This document shows positions 13,211 to 21,916 of a stretch of 64,000 bases of DNA, piece after piece. The notes beneath the pieces were generated by a model that saw nothing but the letters and a program-made list of their open reading frames with translations, was not told the origin of the DNA and made no database searches. The stretch's first letter is position 1. The number at the start of each line of letters is the position of its first letter. The stretch spans positions 4,464,001-4,528,000 of the forward strand of contig NZ_CP015749.1 of NCBI RefSeq assembly GCF_001742145.1, in the 5' to 3' direction. Made by a program: the position numbers and the translations under genes. This DNA is from Pectobacterium parmentieri. Its GTDB lineage: Bacteria; Pseudomonadota; Gammaproteobacteria; Enterobacterales; Enterobacteriaceae.

Positions 13211-13473
13211 GAACCTGTCTCATTAGGGCTACTTCATTTGCCATTTTGAACCTGGGCAGTGTTCGCACAAACGCAATTGTGTTTGAACGCTCTTTGGGGC
13301 TACCCGTAGGGTGAGCGTAGCGAATAAATCCTCACGTACTCCGTGTACGCTCCGGTTTTCGCTATGCTCGCCCGTTGGGCCGGACTAGCGTCCGTTCAAC
13401 ATGTGTTACATGTTGTCTGCGCGCTGTCCGAGTCCAAACTGGCTGCGCCAATAACGCCTACTGAGATAGGTTC
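13211..13473 (+). repeat. 263-bp MITE-like element with terminal inverted repeats
   Basis: The left end GAACCTGTCTCATTAGG and the right end CCTACTGAGATAGGTTC are inverted repeats (15 of 17 positions match). The element is flanked by TAA on both sides (13208-13210 and 13474-13476), a probable 3-bp target duplication. Inside, GGGTGAGCGTAGCGAA and TTCGCTATGCTCGCCC pair at 14 of 16 positions, so the RNA or single strand would fold. It has no credible gene. These are the traits of a non-autonomous transposable element. I cannot name the family with certainty. Confidence 0.65.
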
Positions 13474-13497
13474 TAAGTCAGATATGAGCTGAATGGA

Positions 13498-14325
13498 TCA
13501 TGCATTTATTAAAATAGGCGTTTTCAACAACTGACGGATCATTGTCTGTTGATCGCTATTTTGCAACCAAACGGCATAAAACGGACGCACGACGGGCTGA
13601 CTGTCGCCGACTATCTGCAGATTGGTGTACGTTTGTAACCAATGGCTAGGTAAAAACGCACAACCGCCGGTTGTTTCAAGCAACTGACGGGTTAAATGGG
13701 CCGATGTTGTTGTCAAGACAGGAAGTTGCTCGTTGGCTAGCAGGCGATGTTCCTGCTGATGAAAATCAGCTCCCCATTCAAGTTTGATATAGGGCAGTTC
13801 CTGTCCGGGTGGGTGCGCTTCTGCTGCAAACAGCGAAAGGGAAAAATTGCCCAGTAGCTGGCTCGCCAATTCCTCCATTTTGGGTGGTTCAGTCGTAATC
13901 AACAGATCCAACTGACGTTCATGGAGTTGCTTTACCAGCGAGTGGCGCAAGGCAATCCGCGCTTCTAACTGGAGCAATGGGCGCTGTTGGTAGAGAGATT
14001 GTAACCACGGTGTCAGATATACCTCCCATAATGAAGCGGTTGCTCCTACCGAGAGCAGGCTGTGTTGCTGAGAGCGTGCAACCTCTTTTTTGGCGATCTG
14101 CCAGGTACCGATAAGGCTTTCCGCATAGGGTAGAAGTCGTTCGCCAGCGGGGGTCAGACGTATATTGTTCCGATGACGTGTGAACAGGTTGGCACCAAGT
14201 TGCGTCTCTAACTGGCGAATCCGAAAACTCACCGCTGACTGCGTCAGATACAGGGATTCGGCGGCACGGCCAAAGTGTCTTGTCCTACTGACTTCCAGAA
14301 AGGTTTTTAGTAATTCGGTATCCAC
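13498..14325 (-). CDS. hdfR: LysR-family regulator HdfR
   Basis: A 275-residue LysR-type regulator. The N-terminal helix-turn-helix (residues 1-60, [20 protein letters not shown]) is nearly identical to E. coli HdfR, which represses the flagellar master operon flhDC and affects gltBD. The rest is a periplasmic-binding-like effector domain, more diverged than the DNA-binding part. Start: GTG at 14325, with GGAG 6 bases upstream and alignment to the E. coli N-terminus; an in-frame start at 14385 would add 20 residues. It is divergent from maoP, as in E. coli. Confidence 0.9.
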   Translation of the reverse strand: MDTELLKTFLEVSRTRHFGRAAESLYLTQSAVSFRIRQLETQLGANLFTRHRNNIRLTPAGERLLPYAESLIGTWQIAKKEVARSQQHSLLSVGATASLWEVYLTPWLQSLYQQRPLLQLEARIALRHSLVKQLHERQLDLLITTEPPKMEELASQLLGNFSLSLFAAEAHPPGQELPYIKLEWGADFHQQEHRLLANEQLPVLTTTSAHLTRQLLETTGGCAFLPSHWLQTYTNLQIVGDSQPVVRPFYAVWLQNSDQQTMIRQLLKTPILINA

Positions 14326-14391
14326 GCCCGTCTCCAAAAAAAATTTGTCGTGATGATTTAAATGTTTTGTTTTACACAATGTCAAGCCTAT

Positions 14392-14408
14392 CTAATACTC
14401 CGCGCCAT
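14392..14408 (+). promoter_or_regulatory. Candidate maoS site
   Basis: CTAATACTCCGCGCCAT, 17 bases, in the hdfR-maoP intergenic region. In E. coli the MaoP partner site maoS is a 17-base sequence upstream of maoP; this string agrees with my memory of it, which I could not check. It also overlaps the likely maoP promoter. Confidence 0.5.
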
Positions 14409-14445
14409 AAACAACACGACCATAGAAGAATTAGGAGCGTGTAAG

Positions 14446-14784
14446 ATGGCAGAAAGCTTCTCTACCACTCATCGTTTTTTTGATAACAAGTTCTACCCGC
14501 GTGGTTTTTCCCGACATGGCGACTTTACTATTAAAGAAGCACAACTGTTGGAGCGCCACGGTTACGCGTTTAACGAGCTGGATTTGGGCAAACGTGAACC
14601 AGTGACAGAGGAAGAGACATCGTTTGTTGCAATGTGTCGCGGCGAACGTAAAGCGGAAACGGAACTGGAAAAAATCTGGTCCAAATATCTGGAACGTGTC
14701 CGTCGTCCTAAACGCTTCCATACGCTGTCCGGTGGTAAGCCGCAAATGGACGCGGTGGAAGAATACACTGAAAGCGATGATTAA
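14446..14784 (+). CDS. maoP: Macrodomain Ori organisation protein MaoP (YifE)
   Basis: A 112-residue protein of the DUF413 family, the same length as E. coli MaoP/YifE. In E. coli it acts with the maoS site to confine the Ori macrodomain. Highly conserved stretches include [23 protein letters not shown] (split across residues 17-40) and [13 protein letters not shown] near residue 90; the C-terminus is acidic. Start at ATG 14446, preceded by TAGGAG; a longer frame from 14362 has no ribosome site and no homology. The gene is in the DAM-linked group of small proteins found with SeqA and MukB, consistent with a chromosome role. Confidence 0.9.
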   Translation: MAESFSTTHRFFDNKFYPRGFSRHGDFTIKEAQLLERHGYAFNELDLGKREPVTEEETSFVAMCRGERKAETELEKIWSKYLERVRRPKRFHTLSGGKPQMDAVEEYTESDD

Positions 14785-14790
14785 TTAAGA

Positions 14791-14814
14791 ATGGGGCGTT
14801 AGCCCCATTTCCTT
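14791..14814 (+). terminator. Terminator between maoP and yifB
   Basis: ATGGGGC-GTTA-GCCCCAT followed by TTCCTTTT. The 7-bp GC-rich stem with a broken T-tract lies between two convergent genes and mainly serves maoP. Confidence 0.7.
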
Positions 14815-14837
14815 TTGGGGTAAGTCATTAACTCCCG

Positions 14838-16364
14838 CTATTCAAGGCTTTTGTGGAGCTGAATGAGTAATCGATCCATACAACGGTAGCTCAGTGCTTC
14901 GGCAAGATGCTTCCTCTCAATGTTGCCCCGATCGCCGAGGTCAGCGATTGTACGTGCGACTTTCAATATTCTGTGCCAGGCACGTACAGATAAACCAAGT
15001 TTGTTCATCACCTCTTCAAGGTAAGCTGCATCAGGCATCTCTAGCGCGCAGTGTTTTTCTATTTCGCGTGAAGTTAGCCGTGCGTTGATCTTATTTGCTC
15101 GCTTCAACTGTATCTGCCGGGCGATCAGCACACGCTCGCGAATTGTTGCGCTACTTTCCCCCTGATAATGTTGTTGAGATAACACCCCTGGTGGCAGCAA
15201 AGGAACTTCGATCGAAAGGTCAAAGCGATCCAAGAAGGGACCGGAGAGCTTACTGAGATAGCGCAGTATCTGTTGTGCAGGGAGCCGGTTATGGATGCCC
15301 TGATAGTGACCTGACGGACTGGGATTCATTGCAGCGACAAGCTGTACACGTGCTGGATAACACACTTTGGCTCGGGTGCGGGAAATGATAATTTCACCGG
15401 ATTCCAGAGGCTCTCGTAGTGAGTCCAGAACGCGTCGCTCGAACTCCGGTAATTCATCCAGAAACAGTACGCCGTTGTGGGCGAGCGAAATTTCTCCGGG
15501 TTTGGGCAGTGAACCTCCGCCCACGAGCGCAGCCATTGAAGAGCTATGGTGAGGCGCTCTGAAGGGCCTGGCCCGCCAGCGCGTCATGGTGGCATCAATG
15601 TTGACGAGGCTGTTGATAGCGGCGCTTTCTAACGCTTCTTCATCGCTCAATGGCGGCATTAGATTGCCTAGCCGACTCGCCAGCATGGTTTTCCCTGTTC
15701 CTGGCGGTCCTAGCAATAGCAGGTTGTGACCGCCTGCTGCCGCGATTTCTAGCGCGCGTTTAGCTTGCTCCTGACCGATAATATCCTTCAGGTCGAGCGT
15801 ATCTTCCTCAAGTTGCGGAACGGGCGTCATATCGGAGCAACTGAGTAGCTCTTCTTCTCCACTGAGAAAAGCACATACCTGTAACAGATGTCCCGCCATT
15901 AGCGCTTCACCCTGCGGTATCAGCGTCATCTCCCGTTTGTTGTCATCTGGCAGGATAAGCTGACGACCTGCTTTTATGGCTTCTAGTGCGGCTGGAATCG
16001 CGCCATTTACGCCACGTAACGTACCAGACAGGCCGAGTTCGCCGAGAAATTCATAGCGGCTTAGCTTTTCGCCATCGATTTGTTCTGATGCCGCTAGAAT
16101 CGCCAGAGCAATCGGTAGATCGTAGCGTCCCCCTTCTTTGGGCAAGTCTGCCGGGGCGAGGTTGACGGTGATACGCTTTGCTGGAAACGTAAACCCGCAA
16201 TTGATGAGTGCACTGCGCACACGATCGCGCGCTTCTTTGACGGTGGTTTCTGGTAACCCCACCAGCGTTAATGCAGGTAATCCGCTGCTGATGTGAACTT
16301 CGATGTAAACGTCCGGCGCTTGTACACCAATCATTGCCCGAGTATAGGTAACTGCCAATGACAT
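14838..16364 (-). CDS. yifB: YifB, ComM-type AAA+ ATPase (Mg chelatase-like)
   Basis: A 508-residue protein of the ComM/YifB family, known in Vibrio as a hexameric helicase that drives branch migration during integration of incoming DNA. Order of domains: N-terminal Lon-protease-like (ChlI) domain, residues 1-170; AAA+ core with Walker A GPPGTGKT at 219-226, Walker B LFLDELPEF near 300 and arginine-rich sensor region; C-terminal Mg-chelatase domain (ending MDRLLIQLHKSLE). Length equals the E. coli protein (506). Convergent with maoP; the gene faces away from the ilv operon. Confidence 0.92.
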   Translation of the reverse strand: MSLAVTYTRAMIGVQAPDVYIEVHISSGLPALTLVGLPETTVKEARDRVRSALINCGFTFPAKRITVNLAPADLPKEGGRYDLPIALAILAASEQIDGEKLSRYEFLGELGLSGTLRGVNGAIPAALEAIKAGRQLILPDDNKREMTLIPQGEALMAGHLLQVCAFLSGEEELLSCSDMTPVPQLEEDTLDLKDIIGQEQAKRALEIAAAGGHNLLLLGPPGTGKTMLASRLGNLMPPLSDEEALESAAINSLVNIDATMTRWRARPFRAPHHSSSMAALVGGGSLPKPGEISLAHNGVLFLDELPEFERRVLDSLREPLESGEIIISRTRAKVCYPARVQLVAAMNPSPSGHYQGIHNRLPAQQILRYLSKLSGPFLDRFDLSIEVPLLPPGVLSQQHYQGESSATIRERVLIARQIQLKRANKINARLTSREIEKHCALEMPDAAYLEEVMNKLGLSVRAWHRILKVARTIADLGDRGNIERKHLAEALSYRCMDRLLIQLHKSLE

Positions 16365-16771
16365 GCTATTTCCCCTTTGATGATGGTATGCATCATGTGC
16401 TGCAAGGGTGAGAAAGTAGAGGCTGTCATCGCTAACCTGCGCGGCGGTGTCATAAAATAATCTTCTGTTTCAACAATGGATAAAATTTGTGCGCACGGTG
16501 CCGCAATTATTTAGGGCGAACGGTTCTCTTAACGTTATCTGACGAGCGGTAACACATGTTTTCATTGCTTCGTATCCTCATGTGATGCTCATTTTTCATC
16601 CAATAGACGAAAATAATTTCACAGGCTTCTACCTTATGATTACGTTGTATTTTTTCCCGTATCATAGGTAATCCTTACTGGTGGCAATGAAAAAAAATTG
16701 TTGTCATGGCATGTCTGACTGTGATAACTCTGTAGGCATTCGTTCGACAGAAGATTAATGAACAACCTATT
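16365..16771 (+). other. Intergenic region upstream of ilvL
   Basis: A 407-base A/T-rich stretch between divergent yifB and the ilv leader. No coding frame is credible. It should hold the ilv promoter, IHF and upstream control sites and the yifB promoter; only the candidate ilv promoter listed separately could be pointed to. Confidence 0.5.
16701..16728 (+). promoter_or_regulatory. Candidate ilvLGMEDA promoter
   Basis: TTGTCA (16701-16706), a 16-base spacer and GATAAC (16723-16728), about 45 bases before the leader peptide start. The -35 box is good and the -10 box weak (4 of 6). Position fits the ilv promoter of enterobacteria. Confidence 0.45.
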
Positions 16772-16870
16772 ATGAAAGCCCTATCCCTAGTGATTAGCCT
16801 AGTCGTGATTAGCGTGGTGGTGATTATTATCCCACCGTGCGGGGCTGCACTTGGACGAAGAATGGCTTAG
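16772..16870 (+). CDS. ilvL: ilv operon leader peptide IlvL
   Basis: A 32-residue leader peptide, the same length as in E. coli. The middle is a run of control residues, VISLVVISVVVIII, rich in Val, Ile and Leu codons, followed by PPCGAALG as in E. coli. Ribosome stalling at these codons when charged tRNA-Leu, -Val or -Ile is short lets the antiterminator form and opens transcription of ilvGMEDA. The attenuator hairpin follows 22 bases after the stop. Confidence 0.95.
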   Translation: MKALSLVISLVVISVVVIIIPPCGAALGRRMA

Positions 16871-16892
16871 AAATCAAGGCCTGATTCAAGAA

Positions 16893-16923
16893 AACCCCCG
16901 CACCGAAAGGTCGGGGGTTTTTT
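16893..16923 (+). terminator. ilv attenuator terminator
   Basis: AACCCCCGC and the matching CGGGGGTT enclose an ACCGAAAGGT loop, followed by a T-run. This GC-rich hairpin lies between ilvL and ilvG and is the transcription attenuator. Confidence 0.93.
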
Positions 16924-17010
16924 GTTGGGCGTAATCTATAACAGAAAGGAACAGAAAATGAACATCAGCATAAAATTCTGTTATTCCCATAAGATGTCGG
17001 GGAAATAACT

Positions 17011-18657
17011 ATGAATGGAGCACAGTGGGTAGTGCAAGCGTTGCGAGCACAGGGAGTGGAAACCGTTTTTGGTTATCCGGGTGGGGCGATAATGCCAGTC
17101 TATGATGCACTTTATGACGGCGGCGTTAAACACCTTCTGTGTCGCCATGAGCAAGGTGCGGCAATGGCAGCGCTTGGCTATGCCCGCGCGACGGGCAAGG
17201 TGGGTGTCTGTATAGCGACATCTGGCCCGGGTGCTACCAACCTGATCACCGGTTTGGCCGATGCGTTGCTGGACTCTGTGCCTGTGGTGGCGATTACTGG
17301 ACAGGTGGGGTCGGCGCTGATTGGCACCGATGCTTTTCAGGAGATAGACGTGTTGGGTCTGTCACTGGCCTGTACGAAACATAGTTTTCTGGTTGAGTCT
17401 CTCGAATCATTGCCGGAAGTGATGGCAGAAGCGTTCGCGATTGCTAACAGCGGCCGCCCTGGCCCTGTACTGGTCGATATTCCTAAAGATATTCAGTTAG
17501 CTGTCGGCGATTTCACGCCGAACTTTGCGCCCGTTGCTAATGATGTTGATTTCCCTGAACAAGATATCGCGCAGGCGCACGCTCTGCTGGCGAAAGCACA
17601 GAAACCGGTGCTGTACGTTGGCGGCGGGGTCGGTATGGCGAATGCGGTTCCTGCACTGCGTGAATTCCTGAGTGTGGCGGATATTCCTTCGGTTTCTACG
17701 CTGAAAGGGCTAGGTGCCGTGGATGCCAATCATCCCTATTATCTCGGTATGATTGGTATGCATGGCACGAAGGCGGCGAACCTGATTGTGCAGGAATGCG
17801 ATCTGTTAATCGCGGTCGGAGCGCGTTTTGATGACCGCGTGACTGGCAAGCTGAACGCCTTCGCCCCTCATGCTAGCGTCATTCATATGGACATCGACCC
17901 GGCGGAACTGAGCAAATTGCGCCATGCCAATGTGGCGCTGCAAGGCGATCTGAAGGCGATATTACCGGCTCTGCAACAACCGCTGAACATCAGCGCGTGG
18001 CGTCAGCAGGCTACACTGATGAAGGCGGAATACCCGTGGCGTTACGATCATCCCGGTCAGGCGATTTATGCCCCCGCGCTGCTGAAGACGATTTCCGAAC
18101 GAATGGATGCGGATACCGTGGTGACGACCGATGTGGGCCAGCACCAAATGTGGGCTGCACAGCATATGACGTTCAGCCGTCCTGAGAATTTCATCACCTC
18201 CAGCGGTCTCGGTACGATGGGCTTTGGCGTACCCGCAGCGGTAGGTGCGCAGGTTGCGCGCCCGGACGACATGGTTATCTGCATTTCCGGTGACGGTTCT
18301 TTCATGATGAACGTTCAGGAACTGGGCACCATCAAACGAAAACGGCTGCCGTTGAAGATCGTACTGCTGGATAACCAACGGTTAGGCATGGTACGCCAGT
18401 GGCAGCAGTTATTCTTTGATGAACGCTATAGTGAAACCGATCTCTCCGATAACCCTGATTTCCTGACGCTGGCAAGCGCATTTGATATCCCCGGCCAGCG
18501 CATCACCCGTAAAGATCAAATTGATGCCGCGCTGGATGCCCTATTTAATAGCGAAGGGCCCTATTTACTGCATGTATCGATCGATGAATACGAAAACGTC
18601 TGGCCTCTGGTTCCGCCGGGTGCGGGTAATGAAACGATGCTCGATAAAACCAAATAA
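17011..18657 (+). CDS. ilvG: Acetolactate synthase II large subunit IlvG
   Basis: IlvG condenses two pyruvates, or pyruvate and 2-oxobutyrate, to acetolactate or acetohydroxybutyrate, the first shared step of valine and isoleucine synthesis. The 548-residue frame is intact, unlike ilvG of E. coli K-12, which is frameshifted. The thiamine-diphosphate catalytic Glu47 lies in CRHEQGAAM; the FAD domain is central; the TPP/Mg motif GDGSFMMN is near residue 428. It pairs with the small subunit IlvM, 57 bases downstream. Isozyme II is the valine-resistant form, so the cell should grow with excess valine. Confidence 0.96.
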   Translation: MNGAQWVVQALRAQGVETVFGYPGGAIMPVYDALYDGGVKHLLCRHEQGAAMAALGYARATGKVGVCIATSGPGATNLITGLADALLDSVPVVAITGQVGSALIGTDAFQEIDVLGLSLACTKHSFLVESLESLPEVMAEAFAIANSGRPGPVLVDIPKDIQLAVGDFTPNFAPVANDVDFPEQDIAQAHALLAKAQKPVLYVGGGVGMANAVPALREFLSVADIPSVSTLKGLGAVDANHPYYLGMIGMHGTKAANLIVQECDLLIAVGARFDDRVTGKLNAFAPHASVIHMDIDPAELSKLRHANVALQGDLKAILPALQQPLNISAWRQQATLMKAEYPWRYDHPGQAIYAPALLKTISERMDADTVVTTDVGQHQMWAAQHMTFSRPENFITSSGLGTMGFGVPAAVGAQVARPDDMVICISGDGSFMMNVQELGTIKRKRLPLKIVLLDNQRLGMVRQWQQLFFDERYSETDLSDNPDFLTLASAFDIPGQRITRKDQIDAALDALFNSEGPYLLHVSIDEYENVWPLVPPGAGNETMLDKTK

Positions 18658-18714
18658 GCTCGACGAAACCCACTAATGGCTGACTTACACAGAATAAGTG
18701 CTGGAGACAACAGA

Positions 18715-18975
18715 ATGACACACCATCAACTTTCGATTCAGGCGCGCTTCCGTCCCGAGGTTCTGGAGCGTGTATTGCGTGTTACCCGCCATCGCGGCTT
18801 CAAAGTTTGCGCGATGAATATGGTGCAAACTACTAATACCGATCACATTAATATTGAACTGACCGTTGCCAGCCATCGTTCGGTGGATTTATTGTCAACA
18901 CAATTGAGCAAGCTGTTGGATATTGCCTGCGTTGACATTCAACCGATGACGACATCACAGCAGATCAGCGCCTAA
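18715..18975 (+). CDS. ilvM: Acetolactate synthase II small subunit IlvM
   Basis: An 86-residue regulatory subunit with a single ACT-like fold (RFRPEVLERVLRVTRHRGF, residues 8-26). It activates and stabilises IlvG. The ATG at 18715 is chosen because GGAG lies 9 bases before it and it aligns with the 87-residue E. coli protein. An in-frame ATG at 18676 would add 13 unrelated residues and has no ribosome site. Confidence 0.92.
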   Translation: MTHHQLSIQARFRPEVLERVLRVTRHRGFKVCAMNMVQTTNTDHINIELTVASHRSVDLLSTQLSKLLDIACVDIQPMTTSQQISA

Positions 18976-19000
18976 CGCAAAAGAGTAAGGAAAAAGAAGA

Positions 19001-19927
19001 ATGACAAAAAAAGCGGACTACATTTGGTTCAATGGCGAGATGGTTCCTTGGGCTGAAGCAAAAGTACACGTGATGTCGCATGCCCTGCACTATGGCACCT
19101 CCGTCTTTGAAGGCGTTCGTTGCTACAATTCACATAAGGGCCCGGTGGTTTTCCGTCACCGTGAGCACATGCAGCGCCTGCATGATTCGGCAAAAATTTA
19201 CCGTATGCCAGTCGCACAAAGTGTGGACGAGTTGATGGAAGCCTGTCGTGAAACGCTGCGCAAAAATAACCTGACCAGCGCCTATATTCGTCCACTGGTG
19301 TTTATTGGTGATGTGGGGATGGGCGTTAACCCGCCAGACGGTTATCAAACTGATGTGATCATCGCGGCTTTCCCGTGGGGTGCGTATCTGGGTGAAGAAG
19401 CGCTGGAAGCCGGTATTGATGCGATGGTGTCGTCCTGGAACCGTGTCGCGGCGAATACCATTCCAACCGCTGCTAAAGCGGGCGGTAACTATCTGTCCTC
19501 CCTGCTGGTGGGCAGTGAAGCTCGTCGTCACGGTTATCAGGAAGGGATCGCGCTGGATGTCCACGGCTATGTTTCCGAAGGGGCTGGCGAGAACCTATTT
19601 GAAGTGAAGGACGGCGTTATCTTCACGCCGCCGTTTACCTCTTCAGCGCTGCCGGGCATTACGCGCGACGCCATCATCAAGTTGGCGAAGGACGCAGGAT
19701 ATGAAGTGCGTGAGCAGGTGCTGTCCCGTGAGTCACTGTATCTGGCGGATGAAGTGTTTATGTCCGGCACGGCGGCGGAAATTACGCCGGTACGCAGCGT
19801 AGACGGCATTCAGGTCGGCATTGGCAAACGCGGCCCGGTCACCAAAGCCTTACAGGATGCATTTTTTGGCCTCTTCACGGGTGAAACCGAAGATAAATGG
19901 GGCTGGTTGGATCCGATAAATCGTTAA
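19001..19927 (+). CDS. ilvE: Branched-chain amino-acid aminotransferase IlvE
   Basis: IlvE is the PLP enzyme that does the last step of isoleucine, valine and leucine synthesis, with glutamate as amino donor. It has 308 residues (E. coli 309) and fold-type IV features. The PLP lysine lies in AAKAGGNYLSS near residue 160, and the phosphate-binding SGTAAEITPV is near 258. It follows ilvM by 25 bases, with TAAGGA upstream. A short palindromic repeat separates it from ilvD. Confidence 0.96.
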   Translation: MTKKADYIWFNGEMVPWAEAKVHVMSHALHYGTSVFEGVRCYNSHKGPVVFRHREHMQRLHDSAKIYRMPVAQSVDELMEACRETLRKNNLTSAYIRPLVFIGDVGMGVNPPDGYQTDVIIAAFPWGAYLGEEALEAGIDAMVSSWNRVAANTIPTAAKAGGNYLSSLLVGSEARRHGYQEGIALDVHGYVSEGAGENLFEVKDGVIFTPPFTSSALPGITRDAIIKLAKDAGYEVREQVLSRESLYLADEVFMSGTAAEITPVRSVDGIQVGIGKRGPVTKALQDAFFGLFTGETEDKWGWLDPINR

Positions 19928-19931
19928 ATTA

Positions 19932-19997
19932 TATACCCTAAATAGTTCGGGTTGCAGGAATGCCAACGCACATGCAGCTTGAAATATAACGGGTATA
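19932..19997 (+). repeat. Short palindromic repeat (TATACCC...GGGTATA), deleted copy, inside the ilv operon
   Basis: The ends TATACCC (19932-19938) and GGGTATA (19991-19997) are perfect inverted repeats; next to them TTCGGGTTGCA and TGCAGCTTGAA also pair partly. Related copies lie before trxA (40547-40659) and after rho (42779-42914). This copy is only 66 bp because the middle is missing. It sits in the ilvE-ilvD gap and is transcribed with the operon. Confidence 0.8.
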
Positions 19998-20060
19998 CAG
20001 ACAGTCAGGCGGTGACGCGTTCCGTCATCGCCAAATTCGTAATTTTTGGAGTAATAGAGC

Positions 20061-21911
20061 ATGCCTAAGTACCGTTCAGCCACAACCACACACGGCCGTA
20101 ATATGGCCGGTGCCCGAGCCTTGTGGCGCGCCACCGGAATGACCGATGACGATTTTGGTAAACCGATTATCGCGGTGGTTAACTCCTTCACCCAATTCGT
20201 GCCCGGCCATGTGCACTTGCGCGATCTGGGGAAACTGGTTGCCGAGCAGATCGAAGCCTCTGGCGGCGTCGCGAAAGAATTTAACACCATTGCGGTTGAT
20301 GACGGTATCGCCATGGGACACGGCGGTATGCTCTATTCTCTGCCTTCCCGTGAACTGATTGCCGACTCCGTGGAATACATGGTTAATGCCCACTGCGCGG
20401 ATGCGATGGTGTGTATTTCCAACTGCGACAAAATCACCCCAGGGATGTTGATGGCGTCACTGCGCCTGAATATTCCGGTGATTTTTGTTTCCGGCGGCCC
20501 GATGGAAGCAGGGAAAACCAAGCTCTCCAACCAAATTATCAAGCTCGATCTCATCGATGCCATGATCCAGGGGGCGAACCCTAACGTCAGCGATGCCGAT
20601 AGTGAGCAAATTGAGCGTTCTGCCTGTCCGACCTGTGGTTCCTGTTCGGGGATGTTCACCGCGAACTCCATGAACTGCCTAACTGAGGCGCTGGGGCTTT
20701 CCCAGCCAGCCAATGGTTCATTGCTCGCGACGCATGCCGATCGTAAAGATCTGTTCCTGAATGCGGGCACGCGTATTGTGGGTCTGGCGAAACGTTATTA
20801 CGAGCAGGATGACGCGAGCGTATTGCCGCGCAATATCGCCAGTAAAGCCGCATTTGAAAACGCCATGATTCTGGATATCGCGATGGGCGGTTCCACCAAC
20901 ACGGTATTGCACCTGTTGGCCGCAGCGCAGGAAGGCGAAATTGATTTCACCATGTCGGATATCGACCGTCTCTCACGTAAGGTGCCACACCTGTGCAAGG
21001 TCGCGCCAAGTGGTCAGAAATACCATATGGAAGACGTACACCGTGCTGGTGGGGTTATCGGCATTCTGGGTGAGTTGGACAGAGCTGGTCTGTTGAACCG
21101 TGAAGTCAACAACGTGTTGGGTAAAACGCTGCCGGAAACGCTGGAAGCCTACGACGTTATGCTGACGAAAGATGAAAGCGTGAAGCGTATGTATTCCGCT
21201 GGCCCGGCAGGTATTCGCACGACCAAAGCGTTTTCTCAGGATTGTCGCTGGGATTCACTGGATACCGATCGTCAGGAAGGCTGCATCCGTTCACGTGAAT
21301 ATGCTTACAGTCAGGACGGCGGGCTGGCCGTGCTATACGGCAACATCGCGCTAGATGGTTGTATCGTCAAAACCGCAGGTGTTGATAAAGATAGCCTGAT
21401 TTTCCGCGGCCCGGCAAAAGTCTATGAAAGCCAGGATGACGCGGTAGACGCGATTCTGGGCGGTAAAGTGGTGGCGGGTGATGTGGTTGTCATCCGTTAT
21501 GAAGGGCCGAAAGGCGGGCCGGGCATGCAGGAAATGCTGTATCCGACCACCTACCTGAAATCGATGGGGTTGGGTAAAAGTTGTGCGCTGATCACTGACG
21601 GTCGTTTCTCTGGTGGGACGTCTGGTCTGTCCATCGGCCACGCGTCTCCTGAAGCCGCGAATGGTGGCACGATTGGCTTGGTACAGGACGGCGATATGAT
21701 TGCCATTGATATCCCGAGCCGCAGCATTGTGCTGGACGTCGCGGAGAGTGAATTGGCAAGCCGCCGTGAAACAGAACTGGCACGGGGCGATGCGGCCTGG
21801 ACACCACATAATCGCGAACGTCAGGTTTCTTTTGCGCTGCGTGCGTATGCCAGCCTGGCAACCAGCGCAGATAAAGGCGCTGTGCGGGATAAAAGCAAGC
21901 TGGGAGGCTAA
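20061..21911 (+). CDS. ilvD: Dihydroxy-acid dehydratase IlvD
   Basis: IlvD removes water from dihydroxy acids to give the 2-oxo acid precursors of valine and isoleucine. The 616-residue protein matches the E. coli length. Iron-sulfur cysteines are in [10 protein letters not shown] near residue 122 and [11 protein letters not shown] near 195; the substrate-binding [12 protein letters not shown] lies near 515. The cluster is oxygen-sensitive in this family. GGAG lies before the ATG. ilvA follows directly, and the reading frames are nearly joined (stop at 21909-21911, ilvA start at 21917). Confidence 0.96.
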   Translation: MPKYRSATTTHGRNMAGARALWRATGMTDDDFGKPIIAVVNSFTQFVPGHVHLRDLGKLVAEQIEASGGVAKEFNTIAVDDGIAMGHGGMLYSLPSRELIADSVEYMVNAHCADAMVCISNCDKITPGMLMASLRLNIPVIFVSGGPMEAGKTKLSNQIIKLDLIDAMIQGANPNVSDADSEQIERSACPTCGSCSGMFTANSMNCLTEALGLSQPANGSLLATHADRKDLFLNAGTRIVGLAKRYYEQDDASVLPRNIASKAAFENAMILDIAMGGSTNTVLHLLAAAQEGEIDFTMSDIDRLSRKVPHLCKVAPSGQKYHMEDVHRAGGVIGILGELDRAGLLNREVNNVLGKTLPETLEAYDVMLTKDESVKRMYSAGPAGIRTTKAFSQDCRWDSLDTDRQEGCIRSREYAYSQDGGLAVLYGNIALDGCIVKTAGVDKDSLIFRGPAKVYESQDDAVDAILGGKVVAGDVVVIRYEGPKGGPGMQEMLYPTTYLKSMGLGKSCALITDGRFSGGTSGLSIGHASPEAANGGTIGLVQDGDMIAIDIPSRSIVLDVAESELASRRETELARGDAAWTPHNRERQVSFALRAYASLATSADKGAVRDKSKLGG

Positions 21912-21916
21912 TGCTG

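Noticed and set aside
13117..13314. A 65-codon frame at the end of yjfF and into the MITE
   Set aside because: It overlaps yjfF out of frame, has no ribosome site, and half lies within the repeat element.
18676..18714. Longer ilvM start at ATG 18676
   Set aside because: No ribosome site before it and the extra 13 residues do not match IlvM; ATG 18715 has GGAG and the right length.
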